From JACQGZ01 sp036004665 (GTDB taxonomy: Bacteria; Sysuimicrobiota; Sysuimicrobiia; Sysuimicrobiales; Humicultoraceae), in the NCBI GenBank assembly GCA_036004665.1, contig DASYRG010000046.1:5676-69675 (forward strand): 64,000 nt of DNA, given 5' to 3'. Shown one piece after another: positions 59,301 through 64,000 of this stretch. The translations under genes and the position numbers were made by a program. The notes below the pieces were generated by a model. The model was not told the origin of the DNA. It made no database searches and saw only the letters and a list, made by a program, of their open reading frames with translations. Positions within the stretch are counted from its first letter, which is position 1. Every line of letters begins with the position of its first letter.

Positions 59301-60041
59301 GTGCCCGCCGTTGCCCTCCGGCTCCCCACGCGTGAATCATTCCCCGCGGCGCGCGGACGGGCGCGCAAGATCCTCGCCGCGCTCCGGCGGCGCTATCCCG
59401 ACCCGCGGGTCCCCCTCCGGCACCAGGACGCCTTCCAGCTGCTGGTCGCCACCATCCTCTCGGCGCAATGCACCGACGCAATGGTCAACCGCGTGACGCC
59501 CGGTCTCTTCGCCCGCTACCGCACCCCCCGCGACTTCGCCGCCGCCCGCCCCTGCGATCTAGAGCGGATCATCCGGCCGACCGGGTTCTTCCGTCAGAAG
59601 ACCAAGGCGATCATGGGCGCGAGCCGCGACCTGCTGGCACGCTTTGGCGGGGAGGTGCCGCGGACCATGGAGGATCTGGTCAGCCTGAGCGGCGTGGGAC
59701 GCAAGACCGCCAACGTCATCCTCGGCGGCTACTACGGCGTCCCGGGGGTCGTCGTGGACACCCACGTCCGCCGCCTCAGCCAGCGGCTGGCCCTCACCGG
59801 GTCGGACGACCCCGAGCGGATCGAACAGGACCTGATGCGCCTGATCCCCCGCCACGAATGGTCCGACTTCTCGCTCCGCCTGATCTTCTTCGGCCGGGAG
59901 GTCTGCACCGCCCGCAGTCCGCGCTGCCCCACCTGCCCGCTCAATACTCTCTGTCCGTCCGCGAAGTACCGCGGGACGCCGCCGTGGATGCCGCAGCGCG
60001 CAGTGCCTCAGACCGGGCGGGAGCGGGCGAAGCGTCCGTAA
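59301..60041 (+). CDS. nth: Endonuclease III
   Basis: A ~246-residue base-excision-repair glycosylase/lyase. The helix-hairpin-helix SLSGVGRKTANVILGG contains catalytic Lys 135, and VVVDTHVRRLSQRL contains Asp 153; the C-terminal 4Fe-4S cluster is bound by CTARSPRCPTCPLNTLC. It removes oxidised pyrimidines from DNA. Start GTG 59301 is supported by a -10 box six bases upstream; an in-frame ATG at 59277 would overlap the promoter. Its 3' end overlaps the convergent mutY gene by 34 bases. Confidence 0.93.
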   Translation: MPAVALRLPTRESFPAARGRARKILAALRRRYPDPRVPLRHQDAFQLLVATILSAQCTDAMVNRVTPGLFARYRTPRDFAAARPCDLERIIRPTGFFRQKTKAIMGASRDLLARFGGEVPRTMEDLVSLSGVGRKTANVILGGYYGVPGVVVDTHVRRLSQRLALTGSDDPERIEQDLMRLIPRHEWSDFSLRLIFFGREVCTARSPRCPTCPLNTLCPSAKYRGTPPWMPQRAVPQTGRERAKRP

Positions 60042-60706
60042 CTGCGGCAGAGGCTCGCCATCGGGCACTCCACGCAGGCGGGGGTCCTGGCGGTGCAGAC
60101 CAGCGCGCCGAAGTCCATCAGCGCCTGGTTGAAGTCGTCGTAGACCCGGCGCGGCAGCAGCCGATCCGCCAGCGCCCAGACCTGCCGGTCGGGCACCGAT
60201 CGGCCGATGAAGACGCGCTGGAGGACCCGGCGGACGTTCGTGTCGACGATGGCGGCGCGGCGGCGGAAGGCGAAGGCGCGCACCGCGCCCGCGGTGTAGG
60301 GGCCGACCCCCTTCAGGGCCAGGAGGGCGTCGCGGTCTTCGGGGAGGCGTCCGCCGTGGCGGTGCACCACCTCCTTGGCGATCGTCCAAAGCCGCACCGG
60401 GCGGATGTTGTAGCCGAGGGGGTGCCACAACTCCCGCACCTGGCCGACCTGCGCGCGGGCCAGCGCGGCGATCGAGGGGTAGCGGCGCAGAAACTGTCGG
60501 TATTTGGGGAGGACCCGCTGCACCTGAGTCTGCTGCAGCATCACCTCTGAAACGAGGATGCGGTAGGGATCGCGGGTGCGCCGCCAGGGGAGTGCGCGCC
60601 CTTCCCGACGGTACCAGCGCAGGAGGCGGCGCACGAACTTCCGCTGCGTGCGTGTCTTCACGGGCCGATCGGGGAGGTTCGCGGGCGCCGCCCTTTCTCC
60701 TGGCAC
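60008..60706 (-). CDS. mutY: A/G-specific adenine glycosylase, short form
   Basis: A 232-residue MutY-type HhH-GPD glycosylase. SEVMLQQTQVQRV carries the catalytic Glu 54, LKGVGPYTAGAV the hairpin, VDTNVRRV Asp 155, and CTARTPACVECPMASLC the 4Fe-4S cluster. MutY removes A opposite 8-oxoG. Typical MutY has ~350 residues with a NUDIX-like C-terminal domain that recognises 8-oxoG; this one ends right after the cluster. It lies convergent to nth, giving a paired oxidative-repair locus. Confidence 0.88.
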   Translation of the reverse strand: MPGERAAPANLPDRPVKTRTQRKFVRRLLRWYRREGRALPWRRTRDPYRILVSEVMLQQTQVQRVLPKYRQFLRRYPSIAALARAQVGQVRELWHPLGYNIRPVRLWTIAKEVVHRHGGRLPEDRDALLALKGVGPYTAGAVRAFAFRRRAAIVDTNVRRVLQRVFIGRSVPDRQVWALADRLLPRRVYDDFNQALMDFGALVCTARTPACVECPMASLCRSYGRFARSRPV

Positions 60707-60775
60707 TCGGGGGCAGTATCATGCTGAACCGGCGGCCGGAGCAAGACAGCCGAGCCCACATCAGGGAGGATAACC

Positions 60776-61372
60776 ATGTCCGAGGTCCGGCATGAGCGCA
60801 CGCTCGTCTTCGTCAAACCCGACGGCGTGCAGCGCGGCCTGGTCGGCGAGATTCTTGGCCGCTTCGAGCGGACGGGGCTGCGCATCGCCGGGATGAAGAT
60901 GGTCTGGGTGCGGCAGGACTTCCTGGAGCGGCACTATCCCGCCGACGAGGCCTTCCTGCGGACCATCGGCGGCAAGACGAAAGACGCCTTCACCGCGGCG
61001 GGCCTCGACGTCAGGACGCACACTGGCGGGGACGATCCCCTGGCCATCGGCCGGTCGGTGCGGGGATGGCTGATCGAGTATGTGGCCAGCACCCCCGTGG
61101 TGGCCTTCGTCCTCGAGGGTATACAGGCGGTGGCCACCGTGCGCAAGATCGTCGGAGACACCTTGCCGGTGCGCGCCGCGCCCGGGACCATCCGTGGCGA
61201 TCTGTCCATCGACTCACCCACGGTTGCCAACCTGCAGCGCCGGCCTGTCCGAAACCTCGTGCACGCCTCCGGCACCGTCGAGGAGGCGGCGGCGGAGATC
61301 GCGCTGTGGTTCCCCGCGGAGGAACTCTTCGACTACCGCCGGGTGGACGAGGCGCTGATTCAGGGCGACTAA
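60776..61372 (+). CDS. ndk: Nucleoside diphosphate kinase, long form with insertion
   Basis: A 198-residue Ndk. The N-terminal TLVFVKPDGVQRGLVGEI and the active-site SPTVANLQRRPVRNLVHASG with phospho-His 163 are canonical. The usual length is ~150; the extra ~40 residues lie at roughly 58-97 (TIGGKTKDAFTAAGLDVRTH and on), in the Kpn-loop/nucleotide-lid region. It equalises nucleoside triphosphate pools. GGGAGGATAACC precedes the ATG. Confidence 0.92.
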   Translation: MSEVRHERTLVFVKPDGVQRGLVGEILGRFERTGLRIAGMKMVWVRQDFLERHYPADEAFLRTIGGKTKDAFTAAGLDVRTHTGGDDPLAIGRSVRGWLIEYVASTPVVAFVLEGIQAVATVRKIVGDTLPVRAAPGTIRGDLSIDSPTVANLQRRPVRNLVHASGTVEEAAAEIALWFPAEELFDYRRVDEALIQGD

Positions 61373-61716
61373 GTGTACTCCGATCGATGCCAGCGGGGGG
61401 AGAGACGTTTCACGAAGGGCCAACTTGTTTTGCTTCGGGATTTCCACGGGGGCCCGTCGCCAACTGGTTTTCCAATGGAGAATGCTTTCCGTTTCGAAAA
61501 GGCGTTAGTTGCCAGTTTGCAGGATGACGAACCCTCAAACTAGGACACTCCTCCTGCAAGTTCCATGGAAGTGTACCGGAACTCGGTCCGGACCGAGTTC
61601 ATCATGTTTTTTCATTTCGCCCCGTAAAGAATCTCTGACTCACCGATGAGTAGGAGGGGCGGCCAGAAAGCGTCGCCCATCGATTTGGTCGCGACCAGAG
61701 GAGAGTGTTGAGGCCC
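61373..61716. other. 344-base lower-GC gap containing a palindrome
   Basis: No gene is supported here. The stretch is visibly richer in A and T than the flanks. A 22-codon frame (61475-61543) may be a gene remnant. The perfect palindrome at 61579-61600 and AGAGGAGAG before the HNH gene are the recognisable elements. Confidence 0.5.
61579..61600. repeat. 22-bp perfect palindrome, copy 2
   Basis: GAACTCGGTCC is followed immediately by its exact reverse complement. Twenty of its bases match the element at 10210-10229 with one difference. ATCATG and six T residues follow on the plus strand, so it could also fold as a weak terminator. Confidence 0.85.
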
Positions 61717-62788
61717 ATGGACACAGTCATGCCGTCCCTTGCCGAACTCTCGGACGACGACTTGCTGGCGAAGGTGACACAGCTGGCGGCCGAGGAAAGG
61801 CAGGTGACGGCGCTCCTCATCGCCCACCTGGCCGAACTAGACGCGCGGCGCCTCTACCTGGGTGAAGGTTATTCTTCGCTCTTCACCTACTGCACCCAGG
61901 CGCTCCACTTCTCCGAGCACGCGGCCTACGGGCGGATTGAAGCGGCCCGGGCCTCACGGAAGTTCCCGATACTCCTGCAGCTGCTGTCCGGGGGATCGCT
62001 GACCCTGACAACGATAGCACTGCTGGCGCCTCACTTAACCGCGGAGAATCACAAGAAACTCCTGGACCAAGCCCGCTATCGGAGCAAGCGCGCGGTCGAG
62101 GAGTTGATCGCGCAGTTGTATCCGCGACCGGCTGTCCCATCCCTACTTCGCAGACTCCCGACCTTGCACCCCGTCTCTGCATCCCACCACCCTATCGATC
62201 AAGATTCACAGCCGAACTTGGATACACGGGGCACAGCAGCGGGCGATCGGCCGACCCCGACGGCTCCACTGCCGCAGCAATCGGCGACGGTCACCCCGCT
62301 GGCGCCGCAGCGCTACAAGATCCAATTCACGGCGAGTGCCGAAACATACGAGAAGTTGCTCCAGGTGCAGAACCTGCTGCGGCGTCAGATTCCAAACGGG
62401 GACCTGGATCAAGTCATCAATCGAGCCCTGACAGCGCTTCTGCATGAACTGGCCAGGAAAATGCTCGCGGTCACGGAGCGTCCTCGCCACGGCCGGCCGA
62501 CGCGTCCCGGCTCTCGGCACATCCCGGCAGAAGTCAGGCGGGCCGTCTGGTTGCGCGATGCCGGGCGGTGCGCCTTCGTGGGCACGAAGGGTCGCCGCTG
62601 CGATGAGGTTGGCTTTCTGGAGTTCCATCATGTGGAGCCCGCACGCGGTGGGAGGACAGGCCACTGCGGGCAACATCCAGCTGCGGTGCCAGGCGCACAA
62701 TGCATACGAAGCTGAGCTCTATTTCGGCCCATGCGATCCTGCCGGAGTCGGAGAAAGCACAGAGCATGTCCGATCCGGCCCAGGGTGA
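61717..62788 (+). pseudogene. HNH-endonuclease (DUF222-like) gene, copy 2, single frameshift
   Basis: From ATG 61717, ~310 residues: the helical DUF222-like region (LLAKVTQLAAEERQVTALLI, EGYSSLFTYCTQALHFSEHA), a variable linker, then the HNH region EVRRAVWLRDAGRCAF and FLEFHHVEP. Just after FHHVEP (about 62640) the frame is lost; in the +1 frame the expected ending continues as AVGGQATAGNIQLRCQAHNA and YEAELYFGP to a stop at 62788. One extra base explains this. It may be a real lesion or an assembly error. The family is a multicopy, nuclease-like gene in many environmental bacteria. Confidence 0.85.
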
Positions 62789-62803
62789 GTCAGGGCGGCC
62801 GAG

Positions 62804-63565
62804 TCAGGTCGGCTGATCCAGCACCCTGGCCAGGACCCAGCAGGAGGCCGAAAGGACGTTCCCGGGCGATGGATCGGCCGGTAGGGTCTCCCGGTCGACC
62901 AGTATGGAAAGAGTCACCTTCTCGCCGGCGGCCGCCAGCAGCCAGTACGGGGCCTCGGTGACCCGGTTGGTCAGCCGGCGCGCCTCGGTGAGGATCCCCG
63001 TGATGAGAGCGGTGGCCTCGGGCTCGATCTCCGGCAGGTCCGCGCCGAAGTGGGCCGCGGAGACGACGGAGCGCAGCGGCGGGCGGTACTGGCTCGCCCG
63101 AGCGCGTTCGTACGCCGCCCCATCGGGCGAGAGCGCGGCCTCAGAGGCGATGGCACAGATCTCCATGGGCAGCACGGCGCCGGTGCGCAGGCGGTCTCGC
63201 ACGAGCGCGTAGTTCACGACATCAAGGCGCAGGGGAAAGGCACCGGAGATCGGCTCATCGGGCTCCACCGGCTCGACCCACCCTTCCACCCAGCCCTGCC
63301 CTTCCTGTTCGGCGTCCTCACCGATAGCGGTCAGGGCCAGCCGCAGCCGACGGGGGACGTGGTGGAAGGGCGTCGCGTCGACGACGTCCCCAGCTGCATC
63401 CACCATCGCCCAGATCTCCGGCCCGCCGCCGACCTCCCAGCGCACGAGGGCGCCCCCGCGGGGCAGCGGCGTCCGGGTGCCCTGCGCCGCCGCCCGCTCC
63501 TTCAACCGCTCATACTCCGCCATCTCACGGATGGGAAACCCGATGCAGGCAAAGTGGCTGGACAC
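62804..63565 (-). CDS. Hypothetical protein
   Basis: A 253-residue soluble protein from GTG 63565. It opens SSHFACIGFPIREMAEYERL and has a central acidic region and the Trp-rich EVGGGPEIWAMVDAAGDVVD. I do not recognise the family and see no catalytic motif, signal peptide or membrane segment. It begins 15 bases after the stop of the SirB1-like gene, so the two are probably co-transcribed. Confidence 0.7.
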   Translation of the reverse strand: MSSHFACIGFPIREMAEYERLKERAAAQGTRTPLPRGGALVRWEVGGGPEIWAMVDAAGDVVDATPFHHVPRRLRLALTAIGEDAEQEGQGWVEGWVEPVEPDEPISGAFPLRLDVVNYALVRDRLRTGAVLPMEICAIASEAALSPDGAAYERARASQYRPPLRSVVSAAHFGADLPEIEPEATALITGILTEARRLTNRVTEAPYWLLAAAGEKVTLSILVDRETLPADPSPGNVLSASCWVLARVLDQPT

Positions 63566-63580
63566 CGGCTCAGCCTGACG

Positions 63581-64000
63581 TCAATTCAGCCGGCGCACCT
63601 GTAGCTGGAGGCGGATCATGTGGGCCTGGATGCGGTGCCGATCCGGCGCCTCCGGCGCCTCCGTTACGTAGCGTTCCAGGTGCGGCAGGGCCTCGCGCAC
63701 CCGTCCCGCCCGGGCGAGCAGCAGCCCAAGGTCGCGCCGCTCCTCCGCCATCTGCGTGACCAGCAGGATCCGCTCGCTGCAGCGGATCGCCCGGGGGAAG
63801 TCCTCGCGCCTGATGTAGATGTGCTTGAGGTTGCGGAGCAGGCGGGCGATGACCTCATGGGGGGTGGCAGGACGCAGCAGCGCCGGATTGAAGTCGCTCC
63901 CCGGGCCGAACTGTTCGAGGGCGAGCAGGCGGAAATCGGTCTCACTCAGGCGCCGGCCCTGATTGAACGGGTCCAGGAAGAACGGCTGCGGCGCGGCCCG
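63581..64000 (-). CDS. SirB1/transglutaminase-like TPR protein, 3' part only
   Basis: The last ~139 codons of a minus-strand gene that continues beyond the window edge. It reads FFLDPFNQGRRLSETDFR, then LLRPATPHEVIARLLRNLKH and IYIRREDFPRAIRCSERILL with TPR-like helices to QVRRLN. DPFNxGRxLS and LRPATPxEVIxRxLxNLK are hallmarks of the SirB1 family, in which a transglutaminase-like domain precedes these repeats. Function in bacteria is poorly defined. Confidence 0.8.
   Translation of the reverse strand, partial: RAAPQPFFLDPFNQGRRLSETDFRLLALEQFGPGSDFNPALLRPATPHEVIARLLRNLKHIYIRREDFPRAIRCSERILLVTQMAEERRDLGLLLARAGRVREALPHLERYVTEAPEAPDRHRIQAHMIRLQLQVRRLN

Noticed and set aside
61475..61543. A 22-codon frame reading like the end of a protein (FRFEKALVASLQDDEPSN)
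   Set aside because: It is too short to assign and has no ribosome-binding site; it could be a gene remnant but cannot be supported.
1..64000. tRNA, rRNA, tmRNA or replication-origin elements
   Set aside because: I looked through the intergenic gaps and found no cloverleaf, rRNA core or DnaA-box cluster; most gaps are too short to hold one.

Overview
This is a high-GC, gene-dense stretch of bacterial chromosome. It contains no rRNA, tRNA or CRISPR array that I can see, so its taxonomy rests on gene content alone. The mix (XylFHG and BMP-type ABC transporters, a KimA-like potassium carrier under a KdpDE-like pair, glycogen synthase, MenA, SirB1-like protein, DUF222-like HNH relics, and both Shine-Dalgarno-led and apparently leaderless starts) fits an environmental, possibly thermophilic, candidate-phylum bacterium of the Terrabacteria type. 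That placement is a guess.

Layout. 1-10.1 kb: a sugar operon with a xylose-isomerase-like enzyme (cut by the window edge), Gfo/Idh/MocA dehydrogenase, xylulokinase, an FG-GAP/UnbV lipoprotein, XylF-XylH-XylG and an M24-like protein without metal ligands. 10.2-11.0 kb: a decayed HNH-endonuclease gene. 11.0-14.3 kb (minus): glgA-galT-dedA. 14.3-18.7 kb (plus): DUF4118 histidine kinase, KdpE-like regulator, KimA-like transporter and a small membrane protein. 18.9-23.6 kb (minus): a tight operon of a small ORF, minimal zinc protease, SppA, MBL hydrolase and glycerate kinase. 23.6-25.8 kb: ArsR with a triple-SRPBCC protein.

25.8-39.4 kb is a purine province: adenine deaminase, a divergent purine phosphoribosyltransferase, a BMP/Nup-type nucleoside ABC transporter and, divergently, a three-subunit xanthine-dehydrogenase-type enzyme with an 8-oxoguanine/guanine-deaminase-like amidohydrolase between its small and large subunits. 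A 37-bp hairpin repeat punctuates the transporter operon. 39.4-41.7 kb is a lower-GC patch of small and broken genes. 41.7-45.7 kb (minus) is an unusual operon: a PEP-utilising enzyme without its ATP-grasp half, a 14-TM MFS exporter and carbamate kinase. 45.7-47.0 kb holds an attC-like palindrome, an IS3 relic and a foreign-looking alpha/beta hydrolase.

47.1-51.0 kb: an ABC-2 exporter with a DesK/NarL-type pair whose kinase has Gln instead of the phospho-acceptor His. 51.0-52.5 kb: an alkyltransferase-like protein, MscL with a zinc-ribbon tail, and a VOC protein. 52.5-57.1 kb: TetR, PNPOx-like protein, an NMT1/Tau-type ABC transporter and MenA in one coupled operon. 57.2-61.4 kb: Crp/Fnr regulator, Xaa-Pro peptidase, convergent nth and mutY, and a long-form ndk. 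61.4-64 kb: a second, nearly complete but frameshifted HNH gene, a hypothetical protein and a partial SirB1-like gene.

The strongest candidates for something undescribed are the PEP-enzyme/MFS/carbamate-kinase operon, the 37-bp hairpin repeat family, the His-less sensor kinase, the -10-to-start leaderless promoter architecture, and the repeated 20-22-bp palindrome lying beside both HNH relics.
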